Assembly: GCF_913776015.1 (NCBI RefSeq)
Contig: NZ_CAJYMD010000036.1
Span: forward strand, 1 to 47,101
Direction: 5' to 3'
Origin: an uncultured Oxalicibacterium sp.
GTDB lineage: Bacteria; Pseudomonadota; Gammaproteobacteria; Burkholderiales; Burkholderiaceae_D
DNA length: 47,101 bases
Below the pieces are notes generated by a model. That model was not told the origin of the DNA, ran no database searches, and was given only the letters and a program-made list of their open reading frames with translations. Of this stretch, positions 10,288-19,450 are shown in pieces (the first letter of the stretch is position 1; each line of letters starts with the position of its first letter). Both the position numbers and the translations under genes were made by a program.

Positions 10288-11490
10288 TCAAAGATACGTT
10301 TCGCGCTCCGGCGTCGCACTGATGCGATGAATGGAGAGGTCTGCACCATTGAATTCATCTTCCGCATCCAGACGCAAACCGATCGTTGCCTTCAGCAAGC
10401 CATATACTGCAGCGCCACCAATCAGTGCAATCGACACGCCCATCAAGGTGCCGATTAATTGCGACATGAGAGAAACGCCACCAAGCCCGCCCAGCGCCTT
10501 CAGGCCAAAGATACCCGCTGCAATACCACCCCATACACCGCACAAACCGTGCAATGGCCAGACCCCCAGCACGTCGTCGATCTTCCACTTGTTCTGGGTT
10601 CGCTCGAACATCCAGACGAAGATAAACCCACCGATCGCGCCAATCAGCAGTGCACCCAGCGGATGCACGATATTAGATCCTGCACAGATCGCCACCAGGC
10701 CGGCCAATGGGCCGTTATGCACATAACCCGGATCGTTTTTACCCGCCAGAAAGGCAGCAATCGTACCCCCGACCATTGCCATCAACGAATTCACAGCGAC
10801 CAATCCATTCATGGCTTCGACCGTCTGTGCGCTCATCACATTGAAGCCGAACCAGCCCACCGTCAGTATCCATGCACCAAGCGCAAGAAACGGAATGCTC
10901 GAAGGCGGATGTGCCGCAATCGCACCGTCCTTGATGTAACGCCCCTGACGCGCGCCGAGTAGCAAAATGGCAGGTAGCGCAATCCAGCCGCCCACGGCAT
11001 GCACCACGACCGAACCGGCAAAGTCATGAAAAGGCGCACCGAATGTCGATTGCAACCAGGCTTGCACGCCGAAATGCTGATTCCATGCGATGCCTTCGAA
11101 GAAGGGATACACCAGCCCAACAATCAAGGCCGTCGCCAGCAACTGCGGATGAAAGCGTGAGCGCTCGGCAATCCCGCCGGAAATGATGGCGGGAATGGCC
11201 GCCGCAAACGTCAGCAGGAAAAAGAATTTGACGAGGTCGTAACCATTACGCTGCGCAAGCACCTCGGCACCAGAGAAAAAATTGACACCGTACGCAATGC
11301 TGTAGCCAACGAAAAAATACGCAATCGTTGAAACGGCAAAATCGACTAATATTTTCACCAGCGCATTGACCTGATTTTTCTTGCGAACCGTACCAAGCTC
11401 CAGAAAGGCAAACCCGGCATGCATGGCAAGGACCATGACGGCGCCAAGCATGATGAAGATTGCGTCAGCGCCGCCTCGAAGTGCATCCAT
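10288..11490 (-). CDS. amtB: ammonium channel AmtB
   Basis: AmtB conducts ammonium/ammonia across the inner membrane as a trimer. The 400-residue protein shows about eleven hydrophobic segments. The paired pore histidines are present: His164 in DFAGSVVVHAVGG and His314 in VWPLHGLCGVWGG, matching H168 and H318 of E. coli. The start was placed at the ATG at 11490 behind GGGAG; the frame is open to 11538, but the extra 16 residues do not look like a signal. The usual partner glnK is absent on both sides, so any PII partner must be encoded elsewhere. The protein starts directly with the first membrane helix, without the cleaved signal peptide of the E. coli protein. Confidence 0.95.
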   Translation of the reverse strand: MDALRGGADAIFIMLGAVMVLAMHAGFAFLELGTVRKKNQVNALVKILVDFAVSTIAYFFVGYSIAYGVNFFSGAEVLAQRNGYDLVKFFFLLTFAAAIPAIISGGIAERSRFHPQLLATALIVGLVYPFFEGIAWNQHFGVQAWLQSTFGAPFHDFAGSVVVHAVGGWIALPAILLLGARQGRYIKDGAIAAHPPSSIPFLALGAWILTVGWFGFNVMSAQTVEAMNGLVAVNSLMAMVGGTIAAFLAGKNDPGYVHNGPLAGLVAICAGSNIVHPLGALLIGAIGGFIFVWMFERTQNKWKIDDVLGVWPLHGLCGVWGGIAAGIFGLKALGGLGGVSLMSQLIGTLMGVSIALIGGAAVYGLLKATIGLRLDAEDEFNGADLSIHRISATPERETYL

Positions 11491-11564
11491 TTCAATAAAC
11501 TCCCAAGTAAAGTGCAAACATGCAGAAAATTGCACCACTTAAAGCAAAAATCGTTCCATTTTGG

Positions 11565-11590
11565 TGATTTTTACAAGCCCATGATTTTTA
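11565..11590. repeat. 9-bp direct repeat between amtB and aat
   Basis: TGATTTTTA occurs at 11565-11573 and again at 11582-11590, a 17-base offset, inside the AT-rich divergent promoter region. It could be a regulator half-site pair or simply low-complexity sequence. A search of the same region for a sigma-54 promoter, often found at nitrogen genes, gave only a mis-spaced match. Confidence 0.4.
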
Positions 11591-11672
11591 TAGGTAATTT
11601 TTTTAAATTTTCGGTCGTCCGGCAATTCGCACCAATTCAGAACGTTTTTTCTCGCCAAAACGGGGATCGGAT

Positions 11673-12395
11673 ATGATTCCTTGGCTGGAAACGCATAGCC
11701 CTTTTCCAGACGTCTCGCGTGCCTTGACAGAGATCGACGGCGCACCAGGATTGCTGGCCGCAGGTGCCGATCTTTCGCCAGCACGATTACTGATGGCATA
11801 CAAGGCTGGCATCTTCCCCTGGTTTTCGGAAGGTCAACCTATCCTTTGGTGGAGTACCGATCCACGTATGGTGCTTTTCACCGAGCGTTTCAAAATCTCG
11901 CCCAGTCTGCGCAAGACATTAAAAAAAGTGGAACGTAGTCGTCATGCAGGCGGAGAATGGGAGATCCGCTTCGATTCCGCGTTCGAAGATGTCATGCGGG
12001 CCTGTGCCGCACCACGAGCAGGAGAAGCAGGCACATGGATTTCGGAAGACATCATGAATGGCTACACGGGCCTGCATCGCAGCGGCCATGCCCATTCCAG
12101 CGAAGTATGGCGAAACGGCGAATTGGTGGGCGGCGCCTATGGCGTGAGTATCGGCCGGATGTTCTACGGCGAATCGATGTTCAGCAAGGTCAGCGATGCT
12201 TCGAAAATCGCCTTGAGCTATCTGGTTGCCTTCCTCAGGACGCAAGGCGTTTCGATGATAGACTGCCAGCAGCAGACCACGCATCTTGCGTCACTGGGCG
12301 CAATGCCGATTCCGCGAACCGAGTTCCTTGCACGCCTGCAGGAAGCAATCGCCGCACCGCAGATCATGCATTGGCAACCCGTTGACATCGCCTGA
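11673..12395 (+). CDS. aat: leucyl/phenylalanyl-tRNA--protein transferase
   Basis: Aat adds Leu or Phe from aminoacyl-tRNA to proteins with N-terminal Arg or Lys, making them ClpS-ClpAP substrates. The 240-residue protein carries the family signatures [20 protein letters not shown] and [18 protein letters not shown], then a [14 protein letters not shown] block. The ATG at 11673 follows GGGGATCGG at suitable spacing. It is followed by bpt after 55 bases, so both N-degron transferases are probably co-transcribed. clpA and clpS are nearby on the other strand. Confidence 0.97.
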   Translation: MIPWLETHSPFPDVSRALTEIDGAPGLLAAGADLSPARLLMAYKAGIFPWFSEGQPILWWSTDPRMVLFTERFKISPSLRKTLKKVERSRHAGGEWEIRFDSAFEDVMRACAAPRAGEAGTWISEDIMNGYTGLHRSGHAHSSEVWRNGELVGGAYGVSIGRMFYGESMFSKVSDASKIALSYLVAFLRTQGVSMIDCQQQTTHLASLGAMPIPRTEFLARLQEAIAAPQIMHWQPVDIA

Positions 12396-12450
12396 TCAAA
12401 ACTGCCCGTCGAATTCGAATGACTGCACCAACCGATTGCACGATATAACC

Positions 12451-13191
12451 ATGACGCATCCGAAAGAACTGCCATTTTCGACGCTTCAGTTTTATGCAAC
12501 GGCCCCCTACCCTTGCAGTTACCTGGGCGATCGTCAGGCGCGGTCGCAGGTTGCCACGCCATCGCATCTGATCAATGCCGATGTGTATGCGGAACTGGTC
12601 AAGAACGGCTTTCGTCGCAGTGGCATCTTCACCTATCGCCCTTACTGCGATGGTTGCCAAGCTTGCACGCCGGTGCGTGTGCAAGTCGAACATTTCTCCC
12701 CCAACCGGAGCCAGCGCCGGGCACTCAAGCGCCATGCCACTTTGCACGCATCCGTTAACAAACTGACTTATTCGTCAGAGCATTACGATCTTTACCTGCG
12801 CTACCAGTCGCAGCGCCACGCCGGCGGCGGCATGGACCAGGATAGCCGCGATCAGTACGCGCAATTCCTGCTGCAGAGTAAAGTCAACACACGACTGGTC
12901 GAGTTTCGCGATCCAGACAATACGCTACGCATGATCAGCATCATCGATGTGCTGGAAGATGGCCTCTCCTCGGTCTATACCTTTTACGATCCCGACGAGA
13001 CGAATACTTCCTACGGCACCTACAACATTTTGTGGCAAATCGAGCAGGCACGCCTGCTAAACATGCCGCACGTTTACTTGGGCTACTGGATCAAGGAAAG
13101 CCCGAAGATGTCCTACAAAACGAACTTTCAACCACTGGAAGGCCTGGTCAAAGGCGAGTGGACTTCCCTCACCACGCTCCAAACCGACTGA
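12451..13191 (+). CDS. bpt: aspartate/glutamate leucyltransferase (Bpt)
   Basis: Bpt transfers Leu from Leu-tRNA to proteins with N-terminal Asp or Glu, the bacterial branch of the N-degron pathway related to eukaryotic ATE1. The 246-residue product has the N-terminal Cys cluster ([13 protein letters not shown]) and the block [20 protein letters not shown]. The start was set at the ATG at 12451 (MTHPKELPF) because upstream codons run into the end of aat. It shares an apparent transcription unit with aat and probably pyrD. Confidence 0.96.
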   Translation: MTHPKELPFSTLQFYATAPYPCSYLGDRQARSQVATPSHLINADVYAELVKNGFRRSGIFTYRPYCDGCQACTPVRVQVEHFSPNRSQRRALKRHATLHASVNKLTYSSEHYDLYLRYQSQRHAGGGMDQDSRDQYAQFLLQSKVNTRLVEFRDPDNTLRMISIIDVLEDGLSSVYTFYDPDETNTSYGTYNILWQIEQARLLNMPHVYLGYWIKESPKMSYKTNFQPLEGLVKGEWTSLTTLQTD

Positions 13192-13305
13192 TATAGCGAA
13201 ACGACGCAGAAACGGATGTGTCCGGCGGCGGCGCGCTAGAATAGCGGCTTTGCCAGCCATTCAGCTCCTCACGCGACGGCTAACCCGCCTTTCTATTTCA
13301 GTATC

Positions 13306-14346
13306 GTGTCCGAAAAACTACTCTACAGCCTCGCTCGCCCCTTCCTGTTCGCCATCGATCCGGAAGCCGCCCACAATCTGACCTTGCCAGCATTACGCCG
13401 TGCAGCCGGATGGGGCTTGACCTCCTCCTTTATTAAACCCGCCAGCGATCCCCGCACGGTCATGGGCATCACCTTTCCCAATCCTGTCGGACTGGCCGCG
13501 GGACTTGACAAGGATGGCGCCTATATCGATGGCCTCGCCACGCTGGGATTCGGTTTCATTGAAGTGGGTACGGTCACCCCGCGCGCGCAACCCGGCAATC
13601 CTCTGCCGCGCATGTTCCGCCTCCCCGAAGCCAAGGCAATCATCAATCGCATGGGCTTCAATAATCGCGGTGTCGATGCCTTTGTCGCCAATGTACAAGC
13701 ATCACGCTTCTACCAAAACAAGGAAGGCGTGCTCGGGCTTAACATCGGCAAAAATGCCGATACGCCGATTGAGCGTGCTGTAGACGATTATCTGATCTGC
13801 CTGCGCAAGGTCTATCCCTACGCCAGCTATGTAACGATCAACATTTCGTCACCCAACACCAAAAACTTGCGCCAACTGCAGGGGGCATCCGAACTCGATG
13901 CGCTGCTATCGCAACTCAAGGATGCACAGCAGCGTCTCGCCGACGAACATCAACGTTATGTGCCTATTGCGCTGAAAATCGCGCCCGACATGGATCAGGA
14001 GCAGATTCAAAATGTGGCGCAAGCGTTGTTACGCCACCGCATTGATGGCGTCATCGCGACCAATACCACCATCAGCCGCGAAGCCGTCAAGAATCTCAAA
14101 CATGCCAATGAAACCGGCGGTCTTTCGGGACAACCCGTTTTCGAATCATCCAATGCCGTCATCCGCGGCTTGAAACAGGAGCTGGGCACGACCATCCCGA
14201 TCATCGGTGTTGGCGGCATTCTCTCGGGCAGCGACGCCAAAGCCAAGTTGGATGCTGGTGCCTCGCTGGTTCAGCTATACACCGGCCTGATTTATGAAGG
14301 ACCAGCACTGGTACGCGAATGCGCAGCCGCCTTGTATGGAAAATGA
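13306..14346 (+). CDS. pyrD: dihydroorotate dehydrogenase (quinone), class 2
   Basis: PyrD oxidises dihydroorotate to orotate in pyrimidine synthesis and passes electrons to the quinone pool at the inner membrane. The 346-residue length and amphipathic N-terminus ([16 protein letters not shown]) mark the membrane-associated class 2 enzyme. FMN-site blocks include [13 protein letters not shown] and [11 protein letters not shown]. The active-site loop [11 protein letters not shown] places the catalytic Ser at 181/182. The start is GTG at 13306. It follows bpt by about 115 bases and ends in a strong bidirectional terminator. Confidence 0.97.
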   Translation: MSEKLLYSLARPFLFAIDPEAAHNLTLPALRRAAGWGLTSSFIKPASDPRTVMGITFPNPVGLAAGLDKDGAYIDGLATLGFGFIEVGTVTPRAQPGNPLPRMFRLPEAKAIINRMGFNNRGVDAFVANVQASRFYQNKEGVLGLNIGKNADTPIERAVDDYLICLRKVYPYASYVTINISSPNTKNLRQLQGASELDALLSQLKDAQQRLADEHQRYVPIALKIAPDMDQEQIQNVAQALLRHRIDGVIATNTTISREAVKNLKHANETGGLSGQPVFESSNAVIRGLKQELGTTIPIIGVGGILSGSDAKAKLDAGASLVQLYTGLIYEGPALVRECAAALYGK

Positions 14347-14417
14347 TTGGCTTTAGCTGTAATCAGCACAAGGCGATGCCTTGAGATGTGAATTACCCCA
14401 CCCCAACCGCCAAGCAT

Positions 14418-14450
14418 AAAAAAAGCGCAAACCTAGGTTTGCGCTTTTTT
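14418..14450. terminator. bidirectional intrinsic terminator, pyrD/clpA
   Basis: A perfect 20-base palindrome, GCGCAAACCTAGGTTTGCGC (14425-14444), is preceded by seven As and followed by six Ts. It works for pyrD on the plus strand and clpA on the minus strand, which converge here. Confidence 0.92.
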
Positions 14451-14464
14451 GTTTACCTTCGATA

Positions 14465-16771
14465 TTACTCAGCTTCGACGATCTCTTGCTTTGCCGCTGG
14501 CGGCTTGCTTTCACCACCATCCGAGAAGTCCAGCTTGATCTGTTCCTTGTCGTCCAGATCAACAGTGACCTTGCCACCCGATACCAAACGACCGAACAGC
14601 AATTCGTCTGCCAGCGCCTTGCGAATCATGTCCTGAATCAAGCGTGACATTGGACGCGCACCCATCAGCGGATCGAAACCCTTGCGGCCGAGGAACTTGC
14701 GCAGACTGTCGGTGAAAATCGCTTCCACTTTCTTCTCGTGCAACTGCTCTTCCAACTGCATGAGGAACTTGTCCACCACACGCAAGATGATTTCCTCGTC
14801 GAGCGGACGGAAGCTGATGATCGCATCCAGACGATTGCGGAATTCCGGTGTAAACATCCGCTTGATGTCTGCCATCTCGTCGCCCGGTTCCTTCTTCTCG
14901 GTGAAACCGATCGAGCGTTTCTGCAGGCTTTCCGCACCCGCATTCGTCGTCATGATGATGATGACGTTACGAAAATCGGCCTTGCGACCGTTGTTATCGG
15001 TCAGCGTGCCATGATCCATTACCTGCAACAGAATGTTGAAGATATCCGGATGCGCTTTTTCGATCTCGTCAAGTAGCAGTACCGCATGCGGTTTCTTGGT
15101 GATCGCTTCCGTCAGCAAACCACCTTGATCGAAACCGACATAACCTGGAGGCGCACCGATCAAACGACTCACGGCATGACGCTCCATGTATTCGGACATA
15201 TCGAAACGAATCAAGTCGATACCCAACAGGAACGCGAGCTGCTTGGCGGCTTCCGTTTTACCAACGCCCGTAGGCCCGGAGAACAGGAACGAACCAATCG
15301 GTTTGTCGGTCTTGCCCAAACCGGCGCGCGCCACCTTGATCGCCGAACCCAATGCTTCCAGAGCAGGATCCTGACCGAACACGACATTCTTCAAATCACG
15401 ATCGATGGTTTGAAGCTTGGTACGATCGTCCTGATTGACGGTCTGTGGCGGAATACGCGCGATCTTCGAAATGATGTCTTCGATCTCGGTCTTGCCAATG
15501 GTTTTCTTCTGCCGCGACTTCGGCAGGATGCGCTGTGCAGCACCCGCCTCATCAATCACATCAATGGCCTTGTCTGGCAAATGACGATCGTTGATGAAGC
15601 GCGCCGACAACTCGGCAGCCGAGGTCAATGCGGAAGCCGAATACTTCACGCCGTGATGCTCTTCGAAGCGCGATTTCAGACCACGCAGGATTTGCACGGT
15701 CTGCTCGACGCTCGGCTCGTTGACATCGATCTTCTGGAAACGACGCGACAAGGCATGATCCTTCTCGAACACGCCACGGAATTCCGTAAACGTCGTCGCG
15801 CCAATACATTTGAGTTGACCATTCGACAGCGCAGGCTTCAACAGGTTGGACGCATCCAACGTGCCGCCCGACGCCGAACCGGCACCAATGATGGTGTGAA
15901 TTTCATCAATGAACAGGATGCCGCTCGGGTTGTCCTTGAGCTGCTTGAGCACTGCTTTCAAACGCTGCTCGAAATCACCGCGGTACTTCGTACCGGCCAA
16001 CAAGGCACCCATATCCAGCGAATACACCACCGAGTTCTGCAACACCTCAGGTACGTCGCCTTGCGTGATACGCCATGCAAGACCTTCTGCAATCGCGGTC
16101 TTGCCTACGCCAGCCTCGCCGACCAGCAGTGGATTGTTTTTGCGACGACGGCACAATGTCTGAATGACGCGCTCGACTTCGCCTTCACGCCCGATGAGCG
16201 GATCGATCTTGCCCTCGGTCGCCATGCGATTGAGATTTTGCGTGTACTGATCGAGCGCACTCTCCTTCGCCTGACCTTCGGCTGCCGGCGCGTCTTCCGC
16301 ACCTTCGGACGACTTTTGCGCTTCGGGTTGCTGATCCTTGCGCACGCCATGCGAAATGAAATTCACGACGTCCAGGCGCGTCACACCTTGCTGATGCAGG
16401 TAGTAAACGGCATGCGAATCTTTTTCACCGAATATCGCAACCAGCACATTGGCGCCCGTCACTTCCTTCTTGCCATTGGAAGCCGACTGCACATGCATGA
16501 TGGCGCGTTGAATTACGCGCTGAAATCCCAAGGTGGGTTGCGTATCGACTTCCGATGTTCCGGGAACGGTCGGCGTGTTGTCGGTAATAAAATTATTGAG
16601 CGTCTTGCGCAGATCGTCGATATTGACGGCGCATGCACGCAAGACTTCTGCTGCCGACGGATTATCAAGCAAGGCAAGCAGCAAGTGCTCTACCGTGATG
16701 AATTCATGGCGGGCCTGTCGAGCTTCGACAAAAGCCATATGCAAACTGACTTCCAATTCCTGCGCAATCAT
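14465..16771 (-). CDS. clpA: ATP-dependent Clp protease unfoldase ClpA
   Basis: ClpA is the hexameric AAA+ unfoldase that feeds substrates into ClpP. The 768-residue protein has the N-terminal Clp_N repeats where ClpS docks ([14 protein letters not shown] onward). The first AAA module has Walker [14 protein letters not shown], and the second has [13 protein letters not shown]. The YVGFDQGG pore loop and a C-terminal ClpB_D2-small domain follow. The start at 16771 has GGAGGA upstream and overlaps the clpS stop by four bases (ATGA), so synthesis is coupled; the frame extends six codons further. No ClpP is in the window. Confidence 0.97.
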   Translation of the reverse strand: MIAQELEVSLHMAFVEARQARHEFITVEHLLLALLDNPSAAEVLRACAVNIDDLRKTLNNFITDNTPTVPGTSEVDTQPTLGFQRVIQRAIMHVQSASNGKKEVTGANVLVAIFGEKDSHAVYYLHQQGVTRLDVVNFISHGVRKDQQPEAQKSSEGAEDAPAAEGQAKESALDQYTQNLNRMATEGKIDPLIGREGEVERVIQTLCRRRKNNPLLVGEAGVGKTAIAEGLAWRITQGDVPEVLQNSVVYSLDMGALLAGTKYRGDFEQRLKAVLKQLKDNPSGILFIDEIHTIIGAGSASGGTLDASNLLKPALSNGQLKCIGATTFTEFRGVFEKDHALSRRFQKIDVNEPSVEQTVQILRGLKSRFEEHHGVKYSASALTSAAELSARFINDRHLPDKAIDVIDEAGAAQRILPKSRQKKTIGKTEIEDIISKIARIPPQTVNQDDRTKLQTIDRDLKNVVFGQDPALEALGSAIKVARAGLGKTDKPIGSFLFSGPTGVGKTEAAKQLAFLLGIDLIRFDMSEYMERHAVSRLIGAPPGYVGFDQGGLLTEAITKKPHAVLLLDEIEKAHPDIFNILLQVMDHGTLTDNNGRKADFRNVIIIMTTNAGAESLQKRSIGFTEKKEPGDEMADIKRMFTPEFRNRLDAIISFRPLDEEIILRVVDKFLMQLEEQLHEKKVEAIFTDSLRKFLGRKGFDPLMGARPMSRLIQDMIRKALADELLFGRLVSGGKVTVDLDDKEQIKLDFSDGGESKPPAAKQEIVEAE

Positions 16772-17076
16772 ACTTCCTCCATCACGCACTGCAGGGGATG
16801 TCCTGCTTTTCTGGCGTGGTTCGTTACCAGTTCAACCTTCGTGGACGCGATATCCTTGGGATAAACGCCGCACACACCTTTCCCGTCGCGGTGAACCATG
16901 AGCATGATTTGCGTCGCATTCTCACGATCTTTATTAAAGTACTCCTGAAGAATCATCACGACAAATTCCATTGGCGTGTAGTCATCGTTCAGCAATAACA
17001 CCTTGTACATCGACGGCGGCTTGAGCTTCTGCTCTTGCCGCATAAGGACCGTACCATCGTCATGCTTAATTGCCAT
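16768..17076 (-). CDS. clpS: Clp protease adaptor ClpS
   Basis: ClpS recognises N-terminal Leu, Phe, Tyr and Trp and delivers N-degron substrates to ClpA. The 102-residue protein has a flexible N-terminus and the folded core: [17 protein letters not shown], then [20 protein letters not shown]. The [10 protein letters not shown] segment contributes to the hydrophobic N-residue pocket. It precedes and overlaps clpA. A possible promoter lies so close to its ATG that the transcript could be leaderless (17083-17110). Confidence 0.97.
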   Translation of the reverse strand: MAIKHDDGTVLMRQEQKLKPPSMYKVLLLNDDYTPMEFVVMILQEYFNKDRENATQIMLMVHRDGKGVCGVYPKDIASTKVELVTNHARKAGHPLQCVMEEV

Positions 17077-17082
17077 ATACCT

Positions 17083-17110
17083 ATTCTAATACGTCCGACC
17101 GGGCAGACAA
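17083..17110 (-). promoter_or_regulatory. candidate clpS-clpA promoter
   Basis: On the minus strand, TTGTCT (17110-17105) and TAGAAT (17088-17083) are spaced by 16 bases. The ATG begins six bases after the -10, so a transcript from here would start at or within a base or two of the start codon. A weak AGG just before the ATG could act as Shine-Dalgarno if another, upstream promoter is used. Confidence 0.4.
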
Positions 17111-17251
17111 TCCCGGAAAAACTGCAACAATTGTGTTCCATATTACTTGTTTTCCCGAGGAGATGCAGATGACGATGGATGCGCCAAAATCAAGGTCCCT
17201 CAGAGGGAAATTCGGCATACAACAATCTTGCAAAATCAGCATCAAATACGC

Positions 17252-17317
17252 TTGACTTTTATATTTTTTACGTAAAGAATGAATCTGTTGACATTTGTAA
17301 TTAATTATATTTGTCAA
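17252..17317 (+). promoter_or_regulatory. AT-rich upstream region of the cold-shock gene with dyad
   Basis: TTGACT (17252-17257) with AAGAAT 17 bases downstream (17275-17280) is a fair sigma-70 match and would give a long 5' leader of about 130 bases, as is usual for csp mRNAs. Just downstream, TTGACA (17288-17293) and TGTCAA (17312-17317) form an inverted repeat with an 18-base AT spacer. The dyad could be an operator or a second promoter element. Nothing else recognisable fills 17077-17414. Confidence 0.45.
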
Positions 17318-17414
17318 TAAGAAGTGAGCAGTTTTTAGGAGGGGCAGCGTTAGGCGAGGCTTCTTTCTTTTGCGGCTCGTGTGATTAAGTCTAAATTAGA
17401 AAGACGCTTTTAAT

Positions 17415-17618
17415 ATGGCAACAGGTACCGTCAAATGGTTCAACGACTCTAAAGGTTTCGGCTTCATTACTCCGGATGACGGCGGCGAAGATTTGTTCGC
17501 ACACTTCTCCGCAATCCAGATGAACGGCTTCAAGACACTCAAAGAAGGTCAAAAAGTTTCGTTCGAAGTCACGCAGGGTCCAAAAGGCAAGCAAGCATCG
17601 AATATCCAGAACGCATAA
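17415..17618 (+). CDS. cold-shock domain protein (CspA family)
   Basis: This is a single-stranded nucleic-acid-binding cold-shock protein of 67 residues. It begins [18 protein letters not shown], which includes RNP1 (KGFGFI), and has RNP2 as LFAHF. This is the whole five-stranded OB-fold with no extra domain. The Shine-Dalgarno is weak (GAAAGACGC), while a GGAGGGG lies about 70 bases upstream inside the leader, not placed for this ATG. A strong terminator follows. Which CspA paralogue it is, and whether it is cold-induced, cannot be told from sequence. Confidence 0.95.
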   Translation: MATGTVKWFNDSKGFGFITPDDGGEDLFAHFSAIQMNGFKTLKEGQKVSFEVTQGPKGKQASNIQNA

Positions 17619-17637
17619 TCGCGCGAGTCGCCTTTCG

Positions 17638-17664
17638 AAAAACCCCGCTTCGGCGGGGTTTTTT
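17638..17664 (+). terminator. intrinsic terminator of the cold-shock gene
   Basis: Arms AACCCCGC and GCGGGGTT close a stable TTCG tetraloop and are followed by a T-run to 17664. It begins about 20 bases after the csp stop codon. Confidence 0.92.
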
Positions 17665-17744
17665 ATTGCTCTGGCGAGTGAAAAGAAATGAGATGCGACA
17701 TGATCGACTATCATGCTTCTTTCGCAAAAGGCACATGTATTCGC

Positions 17745-18326
17745 ATGCCACTGATTCTCTTCAACAAGCCATTCCAGACGATGTGCCAGTTTTCGGCACA
17801 TCCTACGCGCCCCACGCTGGCCGATCACCTTTCGATACCGAACATTTATCCGGCAGGACGGCTGGATGCAGACAGCGAAGGCCTGCTGCTCTTAACGAAT
17901 GACGGCAAGCTGCAACATGCAATCAGCCATCCTGATCATAAGCAAGCCAAAACCTATCTCGTGCAGATCGAAGGCATTCCTGACAAGGCGGCACTGGAAA
18001 AATTGCGCCAACCACTCGACCTCGGGGATTTCATCACGCAGGAATGCAACGTAAAACGCGTGCAAGAGCCGGATTGGCTTTGGCCGCGTAACCCACCGAT
18101 TCGTCAACGTACCAATACGCCAACCAGTTGGCTCGCGGTTACCCTGACGGAAGGCAAGAATCGACAAGTGCGCAGAATGACGGGGGCAATCAACCACCCC
18201 ACCTTGCGACTCGTCCGCGTTGCCATCGGCCCTATTTCACTCGAAACACATCCACTGTATCCCGGCGAATGGTGTGAGCTCAAAGTCGCGGAACTTGGAT
18301 TGGGCAATGATGATGCTGCCCGATAA
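17745..18326 (+). CDS. rluE: 23S rRNA pseudouridine synthase RluE
   Basis: RluE modifies U2457 of 23S rRNA (E. coli numbering). The 193-residue protein lacks an S4 domain, as in the RluE branch. It shows the catalytic AGRLDADSEGLLLLTNDG motif, the WLWPRNPPIRQR segment, and EGKNRQVRRMTGAINHPTLRL. The start was set at the ATG at 17745 (MPLILFNKPF) on family similarity; the frame is open to 17688. It lies between csp and the DUF192 gene on the same strand, with a terminator separating it from csp. Confidence 0.93.
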   Translation: MPLILFNKPFQTMCQFSAHPTRPTLADHLSIPNIYPAGRLDADSEGLLLLTNDGKLQHAISHPDHKQAKTYLVQIEGIPDKAALEKLRQPLDLGDFITQECNVKRVQEPDWLWPRNPPIRQRTNTPTSWLAVTLTEGKNRQVRRMTGAINHPTLRLVRVAIGPISLETHPLYPGEWCELKVAELGLGNDDAAR

Positions 18327-18390
18327 TGCTAGCAATCTGGAGAGCACTTTTCCTTTACACTGGCTGGATTATGATTTTCGGTCTAGTCTC

Positions 18391-18840
18391 ATGAACAAGT
18401 TTTTCTTCACCACAGCCGCATCGCTTGCCCTGCTGCTCTCGCCCGCCACTTGGGCAGACAACAATACGCCACATTTCCCCGTCATCTCACTGACGGCTGG
18501 CATGCACGTGATCAAGGCAGAAGTCGCTTCCACGGAAGCACAACGCGAACAGGGCCTGATGTTCCGCGAGAGCCTTGGGACTAACGAAGGCATGGTCTTT
18601 CTGTTTCATGCCCCGGCAGGTGTTTGCATGTGGATGAAAAATACGCCGCTGCCACTATCAGTCGCGTTCATGGATCGCGACGGGCGCATCATCAATATCG
18701 AAAACATGAAACCGCAGAGCCTGGATTCGCACTGCGCCAAACAACCAGTCTATTACGCCCTGGAAATGCAGGAAGGCTGGTTCAAGCAACGCAATATCAA
18801 GCCGGGCAGCGTGATCGGCGGTTTGCCGCCAGCGCGTTGA
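18391..18840 (+). CDS. secreted DUF192 family protein
   Basis: This is a DUF192 protein of 149 residues with a clear signal peptide (hydrophobic run 4-18, cleavage likely after ATWA at ~22). The domain shows REQGLMFRESL, GMVFLFHAPAGVCMWMKNT, the LSVAFMDRDGRI strand and GWFKQRNIKPG. The family fold is known but its function is not established. The ATG at 18391 begins the signal peptide and was preferred over upstream in-frame starts. It follows rluE by 64 bases and ends at a bidirectional terminator. Confidence 0.9.
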   Translation: MNKFFFTTAASLALLLSPATWADNNTPHFPVISLTAGMHVIKAEVASTEAQREQGLMFRESLGTNEGMVFLFHAPAGVCMWMKNTPLPLSVAFMDRDGRIINIENMKPQSLDSHCAKQPVYYALEMQEGWFKQRNIKPGSVIGGLPPAR

Positions 18841-18875
18841 GTCACACCCCCTACGGACAATATCTCCGCACAAAC

Positions 18876-18907
18876 AAAAAACCCGCATGAAAACATGCGG
18901 GTTTTTT
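18876..18907. terminator. bidirectional terminator, DUF192 gene/rpsT
   Basis: Arms ACCCGCATG and CATGCGGGT around an AAAA loop are flanked by an A-run on the left and six Ts on the right. It serves the converging DUF192 gene and rpsT. Confidence 0.92.
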
Positions 18908-18942
18908 ATCGAGCAGCCTGTGAAGGCTGCGAAAAACGCTGA

Positions 18943-19206
18943 TTAAGCCAGCGCTTTCACTGCAGCAGACAGACGGCTCTTTTGGCGAGCAGCCTTGTTC
19001 TTGTGAACGATTTTCTTGTCAGCGATGCTGTCCATCGTCGAAACGGAAGCCAACAGTGCTTTTGCAGCGGCTTCTTTGTCGCCAGCAGCGATTGCCTTGC
19101 GAACAGCTTTAACTGCGGTACGGTATGCCGAGCGTTGTGCCGAGTTGTGAGCGTTTTGCTTGATTGCTTGACGAGCGCGTTTGCGAGCTTGTGCGGTATT
19201 TGCCAT
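18943..19206 (-). CDS. rpsT: 30S ribosomal protein S20
   Basis: S20 is a primary binder of 16S rRNA. The 87-residue, Lys/Arg/Ala-rich helical protein begins [20 protein letters not shown] and contains the typical [17 protein letters not shown] segment. The ATG at 19206 follows AGGA at nine bases. It is monocistronic, with its own promoter (19284-19312) and terminator. It is divergent from murJ, a common arrangement in proteobacteria. Confidence 0.98.
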   Translation of the reverse strand: MANTAQARKRARQAIKQNAHNSAQRSAYRTAVKAVRKAIAAGDKEAAAKALLASVSTMDSIADKKIVHKNKAARQKSRLSAAVKALA

Positions 19207-19283
19207 GAAAGTATGTTCCTAAAACTTGGTCAACGCGCATTCGCAAACGCGCAGTGGTGAGACAGAATTCTGTGAAGCTTTCG

Positions 19284-19312
19284 ATTATAGCCATATTTCG
19301 GCAAATCAGCAA
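19284..19312 (-). promoter_or_regulatory. promoter of rpsT
   Basis: On the minus strand, TTGCTG (19312-19307) and a perfect TATAAT (19289-19284) are spaced by exactly 17 bases. The predicted leader to the S20 start codon is about 70 bases, long enough for the translational autoregulation known for S20. Confidence 0.7.
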
Positions 19313-19436
19313 AATTCTTTCCGTTTTAGTAGCTCAAGCTGTTGCACACAGGGTAAACCAGGAAAACATAAACAAATATCAAAACAACAATTTTCAACGT
19401 ATGCGCTTCCGGCAAGTAAGCCGCCAAACCAACCGC

Positions 19437-19442
19437 TATAAT
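19437..19442 (+). promoter_or_regulatory. TATAAT box directly before murJ
   Basis: A perfect TATAAT ends only eight bases before the murJ ATG at 19451. If used, the transcript would start at or next to the start codon. No convincing -35 and no Shine-Dalgarno are visible, so it may be chance; alternatively murJ is leaderless. Confidence 0.35.
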
Positions 19443-19450
19443 GCCGTCCC

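Noticed and set aside
11495-11545. A possible sigma-54 promoter for amtB
   Set aside because: The best GG...GC match on the minus strand has 11 bases between the two elements rather than the required 10, so it is mis-spaced.
15086-16864. A 592-codon plus-strand open frame across clpA
   Set aside because: It is antisense to a gene with complete AAA+ motifs; its translation has no recognisable domain.
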